Below are positions 11,768-24,789 of a DNA stretch of 64,000 nucleotides, piece after piece (position 1 is the stretch's first letter; each line of letters starts with the position of its first letter). The notes beneath the pieces were generated by a model that made no database searches, had not been told where the DNA came from, and saw only the letters and a list, made by a program, of their open reading frames with translations. Location: the NCBI GenBank assembly GCA_004154925.1, contig QJNS01000204.1, forward strand, positions 84,511-148,510, read 5' to 3'. The DNA is from Monosporascus cannonballus (lineage: Eukaryota; Ascomycota; Sordariomycetes; Xylariales). Position numbers and translations under genes: made by a program.

Positions 11768-14209
11768 CACGATGAGGCAATCCAACTCAGGCCTTGCTAG
11801 CTCGTTACTGAGATACGGCATTTAATTGGTTAAAAAAAATAGAGAGTACATTAGTGCATCGAAACGAGCAAGAGAAGCCTGAGCTAGCTGAGGTAATCAA
11901 GTTGCTGCTTTCCACATGCCTCAACATACGCATAACCCTAGTACCTAGAAATTTATGTCAAGACCCAGACCCGTTCGATTGAAGGGCGACATCGGAAAAA
12001 CGTTTACACAGGACATTAACCAATGAGGCGTCGATATTCACGACAGCACCCGCAAGAGTGGGTTTTATTGGACCCACATGAAATATCTCTCTAGCATCTC
12101 AATTCCAAAAAGCTTTTCCCACCACCATCATCCCACGTTCTTTACCGTTTCTCCAAAATCTAGCTTTGCGTTCCCAGCCAAGCTGGCTGTGGCATAACTG
12201 CGATTTGCGCTTCCTAGTCTTATTGATCGTTCGTAACGGATGATTAGATCTGACCTTAAGAGTCAGTCTCATGGCTTGATCATTCCTAGTCAACCAGAGC
12301 CCAGTCCAGCGACAACTCTGGTTGGCTCTGTCCTATCTCAGTCTTTGTCTACTAGCTCGGTATTTGGGGTAAGTCTATTAAAGATTTTCTACTACGAGGG
12401 AATGTATCTCGTGATCAAAGTTCGTCTTCAGTGTATTCTGCATAGGAATTGGCGCAGGAATGACTACAAGAGTCTGGTCTACGGATCAGTAGCTACATCC
12501 CAGTGTCCAAACCCTGCCATTACACGCGAAGCTCTCTTGGTACAGACTCCACTCTTTATGCGCTGCTATGATGATGTTTTTCTATTATTATAAATGTTCG
12601 ACTGCCTATATTATGCTGCGGAGAATAATAATCTGAATGCAGTGCAGATTGTTCCGAGTCAAGAGGACGCTGAGGTAGCAAGTTACTGATTCGCTTCATC
12701 ACACAGGTACGGCCTGACGCCATGTATTGCCGGAAGAACATGGAAGGTGTGGGTGCTCCACTAGCTGCTGGGCCAACATGCCCAGGTAAACTGAGGGCTC
12801 TCGCTCAATTACGTCAGCCTTTGTTCTGCAGTCAACCTTCTCTCTGATAGAGTGACCTGTGGGGAGGAACGCAACTCGTCGGGCCACCAAACCGTATCAC
12901 GCCAGTAACTGTAAGCCTACTCTGACCAAGCCATCTCTCCAACCGGACCATCCTCGTATATGATCGGCGAGCAGCGGGGTTACTTTATGTAATTCGATCT
13001 GATGGCCCTAAATGGAAAGCACGTAAGAGTTTGCTAGTGAGGACCTTACAGCTCCTGACCTGATGGTCATGGTAAGTGTAATCGCATCCTATTCACAGCC
13101 AATTGGCATAGAGCCGTGGAAATGAGCATGTTATTTTCTTGTTTCGATATCGATTACAGAATCAAACATCTAGACGGAGCTTGAAGTAGATATGCATTCT
13201 CTACGCTCTGGAATGTAGTCAAAAGATATAATTCACAACTCACCTACGCACCGTCGTTAGCTACCGTGGAAGGAGTCTAACCCTGCAGGTGGTTGACACA
13301 AGAATTTGCACACTTTCCAATAACCGTCCAACGACGATCTGGACAAGAGCTTCTTACTCTTAACAGTAATGCATATACAAAAAGTGAAAGGTTGTCTCTT
13401 AACACTTTATCTTCTTGGGCACCAATTTCCCATGGTTTATGAATTCCTTCGGGTATCAACAATTATCTTGTTTTGGACACGGCGAAGATTTGTGTCAATC
13501 ACCTGCCCCTGTACACATATAGCGGGTGGCGTGGGTATAAACGCTGACCAAGACTCCCCAGTGGCGCATTCAATGGGGGGGAGAAGGCTTATTGCTAGCG
13601 ACAGTGACCCATAGCCCCACGCTGAGTGGAAGTTGATCGTGGTCAGTTTCGTTATACCATGAACGGGTTTGCCATAATACAATTTATACCACACCAGTCT
13701 GCTAGTATATGTGTCACACTTACTAGGGAGCAGCTGCACAGCTGTGAGGTTATATTGACTTGTAGGAAGCTAGGAAGCGTTGATCCCACTTGCTGTGGGT
13801 GATCCACTGATGTAGGGCTCTTGGGCCCCGATATTGTTTCCCAACAGAAAGGGGGGGGGCCTTTCCACGACAAAATGGATTAACGAGGCGGCCCCTGGGC
13901 GGTATGACAAAACATCTAGGTAGACGAGCAAAACGTGATACAAGCAGACCAGCAAGTAGAGGCACATAAATTGATGGCTCGTTGTCTGGCATACAAGCAT
14001 TCGTGTTTGAAAGTATCTGACAGCACAGCCAGAAGAAGAAAGGATGGTTGGATGATGCGGCTCACGATGTCGAGGTCGATGGAGGTTCACGGGAACCCCA
14101 CTTAAAGACCCCGTACATTATTTCTCCAGCTTGGCAGCCGCGATACCGCCAATCAACCATCCGCATCCGCTTCTCTTAGGGCTAGTTCGCAAACTTTCAG
14201 CACCACTTA
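11768..14209. other. Gene-free island of normal base composition
   Basis: The sequence abruptly regains balanced composition and many CpA/TpG steps, unlike the transposons on both sides. Short open frames exist on both strands (the longest about 117 codons at 12240-12593) but overlap each other, have biased, non-domain-like translations and no splice-linked partners. I see no tRNA, rRNA or conserved protein here. It is most likely single-copy intergenic DNA never exposed to RIP. Confidence 0.6.
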
Positions 14210-14253
14210 CAACTCACAGGGGTATTTTTTGTTAGTTACCTCCACCGCCCCAC
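14210..14253 (+). repeat. Left terminal inverted repeat of 1.5-kb TA element
   Basis: Begins CAACTCACAG and contains GTTAGTTACCTCCACC, ending GCCCCAC. It pairs with 15668-15711 on the other strand. The same core (GTTAGTTACCTCC) reappears at the ends of the 44842-45113 element. Confidence 0.85.
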
Positions 14254-15667
14254 TTGGTTTCCCTTACAGGCTAGTATGTAGACTCCTATAGAATTTGTAT
14301 AGAAATTTATCTATTTTTTATATATTTATAAATCGTTATTAATATAACCTATATATAACGTTTTATTAACTTATTAATAATTATATTTATTTGAAATAAA
14401 AAAATTTTATAATTTATATAATAAATTTAAATATTTAATTTTAATATATTAAAAAATAACGCTTCCCAAAAACGTTATCGTTAATTAAAGGTACTTAATA
14501 TTTTTAATAATATTAATAATAATTTAAAACATTTCATTATTTTTTTCGAAAACTTTTTAAAAAAAAGTAATTTTAATATTAAACATAACTAGAAAATTTT
14601 ATAAAAATTTATGCCTTTAAAAGCTTTATAAAAAAACGAAAAATATAAAATTTAAATATTAAAAAAACATTTTCTAAATTTAACATATTTAAAGATTATC
14701 GGAATAACGAAAAAGATTTTCCAGCAGATCTAATACGTATTAAATATATTTTTAATATCAATTCGCCAAAGTTCGAAAAAAAATAAAACTTTTTATTACT
14801 AAAAACTTAGAAATTTTTACATTTTTTTAAATAGTGATCTTATTGTCGGATATCTTAAAATAATTTTCGGTATTTCGTTTGTGGTCTTAAATAATATAGG
14901 AAAGATATTATTTATCGTATTTTTTTAAAATTAGATTTTTATTATAAAGTTAAAAACCGTAAAAATTTCTCTTTAAATATTAATAATAAAGTATATAAGG
15001 TCGAATTATATAAAAATAATTCTAAATTTAGATTACGTAAAAAAACGTATTAAAATAAGTTTTAATATAATTTAACGTATATTACGTAATTATTTAGCCC
15101 TATTATCGCCAGGAATTAACGGTGTATAACGTCGAAAACCCGAATTTTTTCGAATATTTCCGCATATAAGAATTTTTAAAATAAATATTTTGGAAATATT
15201 TGTAAAAAAAGCATAAAGAGCCTTTTTATATATGGCCTAAAGGGTAAAAATGTATTATTATAAAAAATATAATACGGTAATATTTCTTATAATTAAAAAA
15301 TTTATGAATTACTTTTTTAATGCGCCTATATTTTAATATATCAATAACTCGTTCTATTAAATAAAACGTATTTGCGAAAAGTTTAACGCCTTTAAAAAAT
15401 ATATTTTTATATAACTTTTTAATCACTTTTAAATTTTATTTAAAGAAAAAGTATAATTTATAATAATTAATAAAAAGGAATTATATATAGAAATATTTAA
15501 ATCTTAATATATTGTTTTTAATGAAATTTTACTTTCGTTAACTTTGATTTAATAAAATAAAATAAAGCAGTGCTTTAAGAATAGTGTGAAATAACAAAGG
15601 AATTAATGGAGGTATTTTGGCATACAAATTATATGGGAGTATATTTACTAGCTGTTCACGGAATCTT

Positions 15668-15711
15668 GTGGGGCGCTGGAGGTAACTAATAAAAAATACC
15701 ACTGTGAGTTG
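15668..15711 (-). repeat. Right terminal inverted repeat of 1.5-kb TA element
   Basis: Reverse complement of 14210-14253 with three mismatches (positions 11, 22 and 36 of the repeat). It is followed immediately by TA. Confidence 0.85.
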
Positions 15712-16034
15712 TACTTATAGAGAATTAGAATCAGAACCAGCCGCTTCCACTTTTTCTGGCTGAAAATAGCTGGTCCTTCTTGGTAGGTCTAGGCCAATAA
15801 AGTTTATTCGGCATACTGAAAAATCTCTATTTCACAATTAGCAACTTTCGAGATACTGAAAACGGCTAAATAATAACGCGTAGATAACGTTGAAAACTTG
15901 TTACTAGTCCCAAATCATTGTTTTTGCTGTATATCTTGATAACGCCATAAATTAAAAGCTTTATAACTATTCTTTTACGATCTCGTAATGTTTCTTAACG
16001 CTTTCGTAATCTATATTATAGCCGTATTATAGAT

Positions 16035-16500
16035 AACGAGTCGCTATTAGCGGAGGAAATTCGTTACTATCGTAATCACCTTAGCGGTTTTTAATTCTTT
16101 TAATATCGTATTAAGATATATACTAAGAACTAAACGGGCTTTAAGTATCTATTTGCAATACTTTATTCGACGGATAACCGTTTTCGAAAAATAATAAGAA
16201 TGAAAAAACATACGTATTACGCGTTACGTAAATAACTGTTCATAAATACGACGGTAAGGGTGTTGCGGATCTTAGTTGACAAGAAATTAATAATTTTCTT
16301 TTATATCGTAACTTAAGGTTTTTCTATTCGGGTCGTTACGGATCGTTTTATAAGAAGTAATTACGCCGTTTATTATGCGTTTTACGAAGTTTTAAATGTT
16401 TTTATAGTATTAACGCGCGTTATTATTAAACTCGTTAATAATCGTTTTTATCTTAAAATTTTAAATAACGAGAAATTCTTCCTATGGTTTAGGAACGTAA
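16035..16500 (+). pseudogene. PIF/Harbinger transposase, N-terminal half (interrupted)
   Basis: The plus strand reads a decayed N-terminal segment of PIF/Harbinger (DDE_Tnp_4) transposases: F-R-K-I-I-R-M-K-K-H-T-Y-Y-A-L at about 16185-16235 (family: FRMTKxTFxxLxxWL), then I-F-F-Y-I-V-T, a stop, G-F-S-I-R-V-V-T-D-R-F-I-R-S (family: LxIVAxGxSxRxVxERFxRS), F-Y-E-V-L-N-V, and finally W-F-R-N just before 16500. The frame stays in register from 16200 to 16500 apart from two stops of the CAA/TGG-to-stop type. Element A is inserted after base 16500; the same frame resumes at 23190. The transposase start upstream of 16035 could not be set. Confidence 0.8.
16496..16500. repeat. Target-site duplication CGTAA, left copy (element A)
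   Basis: CGTAA directly precedes the 5' LTR of element A and is repeated perfectly at 23185-23189 directly after the 3' LTR. Confidence 0.9.
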
Positions 16501-16890
16501 TGTTACGACCTGACAAGCTACGGCCTCCAGAAACGGTCGCAGCAAAGAAGGCCAAGAAAACTATGTGGATTAGGTCACGTGATGGATTACCCATTCACTA
16601 ATGGTAAGCTAATAAGCCGGATTATTAGCTTATTGATAGTAATCCAGTAAGCCAGATTACCAGCTTACTAATAATAAGTTAATAAGCCAAAAAATATATA
16701 CGCTTATTATTTCCATAGTTTAAATAGTTTCAGTTTATAATACTTATTAATATTAATTGTTTACAATAATAAGATATTAAAAAACGTAATATAATTATTA
16801 TATCTATTACTTAGATTCTTAAGATATTTTTGCTAACATAAATCTATCGACTTAAGATTTAATAATTAGTTAAACTGCTTAGCCGTTATA
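16501..16890 (+). repeat. 5' LTR of element A
   Basis: 390 bp, from TGTTACGACC to GCCGTTATA. It contains three diverged copies of a roughly 36-40 bp internal unit (GTAAGC...AATAAGCC...) between about 16590 and 16685. The last dinucleotide reads TA where the canonical end is CA. Confidence 0.9.
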
Positions 16891-17039
16891 CGTCATAAAC
16901 TTTTGTTTAATAGTACCGTTAAATTCTGAATAATATTTAATATTGTTAAAATGTCGACCAACGCTTAAAAAACCTTTATTTAATAATTTTAGGTTCGATT
17001 TCGGGGACCGGAAAAAGAAATCCGACAAATTAGAGTTAC

Positions 17040-18780
17040 GTTACTTGCGTAACTTTTTTTCGCCCGTATAAAACTTAAGAAGCCGGAACTCTATAATAAA
17101 AAAGGTAACCTTCAGATTTCTTAATCCAGGTACGAATTTACCTTTACTTCTTAAACCTTAATAACTTGATAAATATAGTCCTAGTAATACAAGTATGCCT
17201 AACGGGAAATACGGTTAATTAGTTTAAGCCCATTATAAGAAATTTCTTAGAAATAAGAAAGCCAAATAAGGAGGACTTTATTAATAAGAATTTTTTATTT
17301 TATATTGATTTCGAAAATAAAATGCGTAATAATTTCGGTAATCCGAATAAAAAACGATTTACGGTTTAATTATTTTTATAATTCCGATAAAAAAATTTGT
17401 ATTTAAGTACGCCGTAACTTTTAAGGATTTTGCGGTTAAGGCGGGAGAAAAAAATAATAAAACCGATATCCTTATCGATATATTTTATAAAAGGTTAAAA
17501 AATAATATAAAAATAATATTATTTAGATTGAATAATTAGTTACCTTAAAGCGGTATATCATAAAGCTAATTAAAATTAACAATCGACAGTTTGAAAAATA
17601 ATAAAAGAAAAAGAAATAATCTGCCCTATATTCGGAATATAAATTTAACCAGGGAAAAAAACGAAACGTACCCCCTAATTTTTACGGAACGGCGCCAGGA
17701 CTTATGGAACTCGGCGTTACCTACAAATAAAATTAAAGCCAGATTAAATGCTTTAATTATAATAAAATAGGATATAAGGCTTACAAATATAAAAAGCCTA
17801 AAAAATTACAGTAAAATAACTGGACCTCTATACCGAAAGGATAATTCAAAAGCAATTAAAGAAACGATAATAAAATTATTAACATAATTCAAGCTAAATA
17901 CGAATTAGGCTTACGACAAAAGGTTCAATAAGGACCATTATGATAAAAAGTTTGACGAAAAATGCGAAAAGCCAAAAAGCTGATTTAATAAGTATTGCGA
18001 ACATAATAAAAAGCGTTATAAGGATAATTACGCAAATACCAGAATTAAATAAAAAAGTTTATTCCGGAACCTTTGATTAATACGGCAACATATATGCCAT
18101 ATATTGTCGACGACGAAAATATCCTAATTACGAAAAATGGAAGTAATATATTTACGAACGAATTACCCGTATGTACTATAAGGGATTTAATTTTTCAAAT
18201 CGTATTGGAAATAATAAAGATAATAAATAATAATATCGATATTTTCGAATTATAATTCCAGGAAATATTTAATAGTTAGTTAAGGCAAAAAGCTAGCCCG
18301 AAAAAAATAATACCCGTAGAAAAACCCTTTTTGTTATTATGGATGGTATAATTACCAAAAAAAGAAATTAATTTAACGTACGGTTAAGAAGTATTATTAA
18401 AAGATTATTACGGATTTTTATTTTTAATTGGTATTTATTATAAATTTCCAGAAAAAGAAAGTTATTAAAAAAATACGTTAATTTATAGAAAACTTTTGGA
18501 ACGATAATTAAGACGACGTATAATGGATATAGTTGTAAATATAAAAAATAATGTATTTAATAAGGAAAAGAACAAAAGCAAAATTAAAAGGAATTAATAC
18601 GGTTTAAAGGAATAATACGTGAATAATAACGGCAAATATAACAGCTTAATGCGTTAAACGAAGAAATATAAATAAGGTTCGATAAATTCGAACAGGAATT
18701 AAAAAAAGAAAGTTATTTATAAAAAGGTTATAAGATAATAAAACTTAAAAAAATTAAAGAAAATTTCTAAAAAAGGCTTT
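17040..18780 (+). pseudogene. Element A Gag remnant with zinc knuckle
   Basis: Coding-like plus-strand sequence with many stops. At 17749-17790 it reads C-F-N-Y-N-K-I-G-Y-K-A-Y-K-Y, the CCHC knuckle C-x2-C-x4-H-x4-C with the second Cys, the His and the terminal Cys changed to Tyr. In copy C the same site still reads C-F-N-Y-G-K-M-G-H-K-A-Y-K-C, which supports the assignment. Gag packages the element's RNA; this copy cannot. Confidence 0.75.
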
Positions 18781-18799
18781 AAACGCGACGATAAAAAAT

Positions 18800-21700
18800 A
18801 TTAATAAATTTATTACTTTGAATATATAAATTTCAATGTTTTAGTATACCGTAATAATGGATTACGGAGTTTTGGGCGGAAATTATATTATACCGGATAT
18901 AAGTAATAAGTTTAAATTATTATAGAAATATAAATTAAAACTTTATTTAGCGATAAATGCAAAAGGTTCGAAATTTGTTTACGATAACGAAAAAATTATA
19001 CGCGAAATTAATTATTTCGAGATTTTGTTTAAGGACGATATTAAATAATTAATTTCGATATTGTTTTATTCGAGAATTACGATATGATCTTAAGATTATT
19101 ATAGATACGTTAATACGGAATTTTAATTAACGGAAGAATTAGCTAGGTAAAATTCGTTTTATTTCTTATTAATAAACGAAAAAAATAAATTAAAATCTTA
19201 ATATTTAATCGATAATAATGATAAATGCAGATATAAAAATACGATAAATATTTTATTATTTAAAGAAATAAAATATAAAAAATAGGTATTAAAAAGAATA
19301 GGATATATCATTATTATTATTAAAACGAAATTAAAGTAATTAAATCATGATTTAAAAAAATAATAACCTTAAGAAACTTTAATTAATATATTACTATAAT
19401 ATTATAAATATAAGTAGCTTTTTAAAAAGGAACTTAATACGAAATTATTAGCGAATAGGATTACGAAATAATTTTTAAAAAAGAATTTTCGATAAAGTTT
19501 TACTTTATTTATAATTTTAACGGAAACGAATTACGTATTTTTAAAAAATACGTGGAAAATCGGTTACAAAAAAGATATATTCGCTTTTCAAAATTATCAG
19601 TAAAATACTTAATATTTTTCGTACTAAAGAAAAATGAAAAATTATAATTTGTAATTAATTATTAATAATTACATAATATTATTATTAAAAATTGAATATT
19701 ATTATTCTTAATTACGGAAATAAAAACTGATTTTACAAACCCAAATAATTTATAATATTCGATTTTAAAAACGGATATAATTTTATTAAGATTAAAAAAA
19801 GATATAAATGAAAAATAGCTTTTAAAACGAAATACGGATTATTTAAATATTTAGTTATATTAAAAGGATTTACAAACGTATTAGTAATTTTCTAACGAAT
19901 AATTAATTATGTATTACGAAAATACCTTAATATTTTCGTCGTTTGCTATCTCAACGATATTTTTATTTTTTCGAAAACGGAAAAAATATACGTAAAATAC
20001 GTTTATAAGGTTTTGTAAGGTTTATAAGATATAAGGTTATTTGTTAACGAAAAAATAATTAATTTTAGAAGTAAAAAATAAAATCTTTAAATTATATTAT
20101 TACTTTAGGATATATTAGAATAAACCTTAAAAAATTGCTGTAATTATAAAATAATAGATATTAACGATAATTAAGGAAATATAGGTATTTTTTGGGTTTG
20201 CCAATTATTACCAGAAGTTTATTCGAAATTTTAGCAGGATTGTTATATTCTTAACGAACTTTATAAAAAAAATGTAAATAAATGCCAGATACGGAAGAAA
20301 TATTTTAGAATATTAAAGATATAATTATTAATAAGTCAATATTAATTATGTACAATTTAAATTATCCTGTTAAATTAAAAATTGATATTTCGGATTACAT
20401 ATTGGGCGTAATGATCGAATAATAAAATAATTAAGGCAAATTGTATTTTATTATATTTTTTTCGTATAAAAGAAAATGAGCCGAACTTAATTACGATATT
20501 TTAAATAAAGAATTTAGGGTTATTATTATGGTATTTCGAAAATTTAGGTATTTTTTAAAAAGAAATTGGAATTAAATTAAAATTTATACAGATTATCAAA
20601 ATTTTACCCGATTTATTACAGCCAGAGAACTTATAAAATAATAATTTCGTTATGCGGAAAAATTGACAAATTTCGATTTTATTATTATTTATAAGAAAGG
20701 TTAAGAAAATGGCAAAGTAAACGCCTTAAGTAAGTAATTAGATTTCGAAAAGAAATTAGTTAAAATTAGTTCTATAATTTTTGATATTATTATAAAAGGA
20801 TATTTACGCTTACGATAAATTGCGATAATTCGAGCAGCACTTAGTAATATGCATTAGAAAATCTAATAATATAACGATAATTTTCCAGAAAACCAAAAAA
20901 TAGATAAAATATAAATATTAAAAAGATACCAAAAGGATTTAATACGAAAGATATACGAATATTAATTATATAGATATCCAGGGATTTACAAAACTTTAAA
21001 ACGATTTTAATATTTATATTTTTTTCCTAAAATAAAATTAACGGGATAAAAAATTATACGATAATACGATGTTTACGCCAGAGCAAAAGTACGATAATAT
21101 AAGTTATAAAGAAAATTATAATTATTATTAATTGCAAAATAACTATAATATTTAATTATTTTTGATTTCATTATTAAGCTTTTTATATTAAAAGATTTAA
21201 TTATAGAAATATATTATAATAGCATTTTCGTAATTATCGATTAATTTATAAAATCTTTTTATTTTTTACCATATTATAAGAATATAAGTACCGGATACTT
21301 AGCATATATTTTTTAATATATGTTTAATATATACGGATTATTAATAAATATTATTTTAAATAAAAGATTAATATTTGTATCAAAATTTTAATAAGGTTGA
21401 ATAATATAAATCGGCCTAAATTATAAATTATTTAGCATATTCAAATTTGAAATGGATAAATAAATATAATAAATAAATTAAATTTTAAAAAGTTACTTAC
21501 GATATTATATTAATTATAAATAAAATAACTGGGCTAAAAAATTATTAATCGTATGATTAACTTCTAATATTAATTATTATAAAAATATTAAAAAATTATT
21601 TGCAAACGTAAATTTTATTTTTATTTTAAAGATTTATAAGGAAATACGTAATAACGGTTTAATTGATATTAAAGTAATTTTTTCTTTCAGATAATTGCGA

Positions 21701-22250
21701 TAATTATATTAAAAAATAAAAATAAAAATAAAATTCGTACGGAATTAAATAAATAAATATAATAATTAAGAAAGGTTAGAAAAATTAACTTTCGAAAAAA
21801 AAATTGTTTTCTCGTTACCAAAAATATTTAAATAAAAAAACTTAGTAAAAACCTGGATTTTAAATATATCGGTCTTTTTAAAATTACTAAAAAAATCTTA
21901 AAAAATAATTACCAATTAAAATTTTTATTAAAAATTAAACTTTATTTAAGGTTTTATATTTTTTTAAAATTAATGATAAATATAATTAAAATATATACGG
22001 TATAAAATAATATGGAAATAAAAAATAAATAAATCAATAAAATCAAAAATATTTTCGATATATGAAAATAAAATGAATTTACTTAGTATTTAATTAAATG
22101 AAAAAAATATCTAAACTTTAAAAATACTTAAAAATTTGTCAAAATTTTTATTAACGTTTAATATTTATTAAAAAAAGTTTTATTAATAATAATAATATTA
22201 TTCGAAATAATAGCATTTTAATTTATAAAATCCAAAAAAAGAAATTTTTT
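18800..22250 (+). pseudogene. Element A Pol remnant (RT, RNase H, integrase, chromodomain)
   Basis: Landmarks in order on the plus strand: Y-L-N-D-I-F-I-F at 19947-19970 (RT catalytic Y-L-D-D with the first Asp changed to Asn); an integrase core beginning I-F-V-I-I-D at about 21224-21241 (first Asp of the triad); and Y-L-I-K, a stop, K-K-Y at 22087-22110, which corresponds to the chromodomain signature Y-L-V-K-W-K-G-Y with the Trp now a stop. A C-terminal chromodomain on integrase marks the chromovirus clade, which targets or recognises heterochromatin. Stops pervade the whole region. Confidence 0.88.
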
Positions 22251-22793
22251 AATTTACCGTAATTTAATTAATAATATTTATTTTATTTAATGTTTATATT
22301 TCGATTATAAATTTCGATTCCAATTACATAAAATCGTTAAAATCGTTTAAGGATTAAAAGGTACGATTAATAAATTTCGTACACTGAGATTAGTAATGTT
22401 AACGTTAACGACGTATACGAAAAAAACGCGTAAAAGCCTTAAATAAAGATTTTTCGGCTTTTAATTTTTGTTTTTTAATCTTTTCGATTCCGCAATATAC
22501 CGATTAATTATAAAAATAGGGATTTCCGTTTTATCGTATAAACGATTTTAACGAATATATTTTTTATAATTAAAAACCTGATTTATTATTCAATAATTAC
22601 ATTATCGAATGAAATAAAAAAATAAAATATGGTATTAAAATTTTCGAATTTAATTAAGTTAATTAAAGCAAATCGTTATTCGGATTTACGGAAACGATAT
22701 TTGGATATACCGGAGAATATATTAAAGGTATACGGAAAAACTTACCAGAAGAAAAGAAATCTTAAGGGCAAGATTTTGGGAAAAAAGAGATCG

Positions 22794-23184
22794 TATTACG
22801 ACTTAACAAGTTATGGCCTCCAGAAACGGTTGCAGCAGAAAAGGCCAAGAAAATTATATAAATTAGGTTACGTAACGGATCACTAACTTACTGATAATGA
22901 ACCAATGAGCCGGATCACCAGCTTACTAATAGTGATCTAATAAGCCAGATTACCAGCTTACTAATAGTAAGCTAATAAACTAAAAGGATATATATGCTTA
23001 TTATTTCCATAGTTTAGATAACTTCAGCTTGCAACACTTATTAATAACAATCGTTTGCAATAACAAGGTATTAAAAGACATAACACGATTACTATATCTA
23101 TTGCTTAAATTCCCACGATACTCCTGCCAACATAAACCCGTCGACTTAAGGTTTAATAGTTGGTTAAACCGCCTAGCCGTTACA
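22794..23184 (+). repeat. 3' LTR of element A
   Basis: 391 bp; starts TATTACGACT (canonical TGTTACGACC with transitions) and ends GCCGTTACA. It is directly followed by the CGTAA duplication (23185-23189). Differences from the 5' LTR that I noted are mostly C/T and G/A transitions. Confidence 0.9.
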
Positions 23185-23189
23185 CGTAA

Positions 23190-24060
23190 TAGGAACATTC
23201 GATTGTACTTATTTTAAAGTCCGAATCGAAAATAACGTCTTTAAGTAAAAGGTATAAAGTGTTATAGCTGCACCATGCTATTACGCCACTAGAGCAAAAG
23301 ATCAGTGAAATAATTGCAATTGTAACAATTATTCTAGCGCCACCTGTTACGTTGCTCAGCCTGTAATATAAAGAAACCGCAAAAGAAAATTATTAACAAA
23401 TATATTAACCGCTTATAATTTCGATAAAAGGTTTTACTTACGTATTGGCAGGCTGGGAAAAGTTTGCAAATAACGTCAAAATATTTCATAACGCTGTTGA
23501 TCGTAATAATTTCGTTATTTTTAAGAATAAATACATATTTAGAAATGTTACGTACGTTATTAGTAGGCGGATCCTTAATTCGTATTGCAGAACGTAATAT
23601 TACTTTTAAAAGCAAGCACAGGCCGAATTAAAGCCATAAACTCCGAAAAATCTATATAATCTAAAACATGCACAATTACGAAACGTTATCGAAAAAACTT
23701 TCGACAAATAAAAAAACAGTTTCGGAATTTTTAAGAAAAACTCTCCTTATATAAGCATTAATATAATAATTAAGACGATTTACGTTACGGCTGGCATTTG
23801 TAACTTTTATTAAATTACGACAAAATCGACCTTAAGGAACCTATAAAATTAGATAAAACAGCTTATATTAACGATAAAGATAAAACAAATAATTTTTCGC
23901 GCGTAAAAAAACAAGGCGGCGTATATTCCTTTACAGCAAAATATCGTAATAAAATTACAAAAAGGAAATAGGATACGTATTAGAAATTTAAAAAAATATA
24001 AAGGCGGAAATGGTTAATAAAAGCGTTATTATTGTTATTAAGGAAAAGCCCAATAATAAG
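23190..24060 (+). pseudogene. PIF/Harbinger transposase, C-terminal half (interrupted)
   Basis: This continues the N-terminal half at 16035-16500: joining base 16500 to 23190 keeps the codon register and gives G-T-F-D-C-T-Y at 23192-23212, matching the family's first catalytic Asp context (GxxDGTH). Then come V-L-A-G-W-E (about 23445-23462; family AGWEGSAxD), K-Y-I-F-R-N-V-T-Y (family KYYLxDAGY, the second Asp now Asn), and Y-N-L-K-H-A-Q-L-R-N-V-I-E (about 23658-23700; family FNxRHxxLRNxIER, containing the catalytic Glu). There is a one-base frameshift before the A-G-W-E motif and several stops. The product would be a cut-and-paste transposase; it is inactive here. Confidence 0.85.
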
Positions 24061-24789
24061 ATATAATAAATTAATTGTAATTTTTGAAAATAGATGCGAA
24101 ATATTTTTTAATTTGTTCTTAATAATAATTTAGAAACTTTTACGTCCGCATCACTTTTATTTTATATAGAGATTTAATACTTTTAAAAGGGAATAATCTT
24201 ATATATTAGATTTCAACAAAATATGCTAATATAGAAAAATCTATTTCTGAAAAAAAAGCTATCCTTTTTACATTACTTTCCTTTAGTTGCTTCCATTACT
24301 TCTATAACTTCTAATACTTTAATATTTTTATACCTCTATATCTATATTATTTCCATTATTTCTATTACTTTTCGTACTTAAGAAATTCGGAATATCTTCG
24401 TTATTATTATAAAAAAACCTTTTTTCGCTGTCCCCGCGGTTTCTGCTGTCCGAATCGCCAGTTCCTTCGAAACTTTTGATTTACTAACGTCTTAGATTAT
24501 TATTGAATTAGGGTGGGGGAGAGAATTGGTCTTGATCAATGCGGATAACCATTTTATATCATAATACGGAATGAGATTGTCAAGATGAAGAACTTAATCC
24601 GATTGTATTGTTGGTATTGAACCTCGATAACTGAAGTGACAGAAAACATGATGAGTGGTAATAGCGATGATGATGTCTAGAGATTAAACCCATGACGAAA
24701 AAGAACTTCTTAATATACATGCGAGACACGGGCTTTCTGATCAGCCGAGCCTGATTATGGGTGTAACACCCCGCCCCACTTCATTATTC
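24061..24789. other. No gene seen
   Basis: AT-rich to about 24420, then a short normal-composition stretch (24430-24790). There are no convincing reading frames. It may include the 3' end of the Harbinger element. Confidence 0.5.

Larger units (their letters stand above)
14210..15711. mobile_element. 1.5-kb TIR DNA transposon with TA target duplication
   Basis: Two 44-bp inverted repeats, 14210-14253 and 15668-15711, match at 41 of 44 positions, and each is flanked on the outside by TA (14208-14209 and 15712-15713). A TA duplication and a total length of 1502 bp fit the Tc1/mariner superfamily. Weaker similarity continues about 20 bp further inside. The interior (14280-15600) is heavily AT-biased with stops in all frames; the longest open frame (15226-15426, minus) is not recognisable. 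The transposase is presumed destroyed; superfamily assignment is inference from ends and size. Confidence 0.75.
16501..23184 (+). mobile_element. Chromovirus-type Ty3/gypsy element A, complete but RIP-inactivated
   Basis: A 6684-bp full-length element: 5' LTR 16501-16890, Gag zinc knuckle about 17749-17790, reverse transcriptase motif at 19947, integrase core near 21230, chromodomain near 22087-22110, 3' LTR 22794-23184, and a perfect 5-bp target duplication CGTAA. All reading frames are broken. Elements B and C are further copies of the same family. No clear tRNA primer-binding site (TGG...) is visible just inside the 5' LTR; RIP may have erased it. The purine-rich stretch before the 3' LTR (about 22775-22793) is a plausible polypurine tract. 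It is inserted in the Harbinger transposase gene. Confidence 0.93.

Noticed and set aside
12240..14090. Cluster of short ORFs in the normal-composition island as small secreted proteins
   Set aside because: No signal peptide followed by a cysteine pattern was seen, frames shadow each other, and no consistent start context was found.
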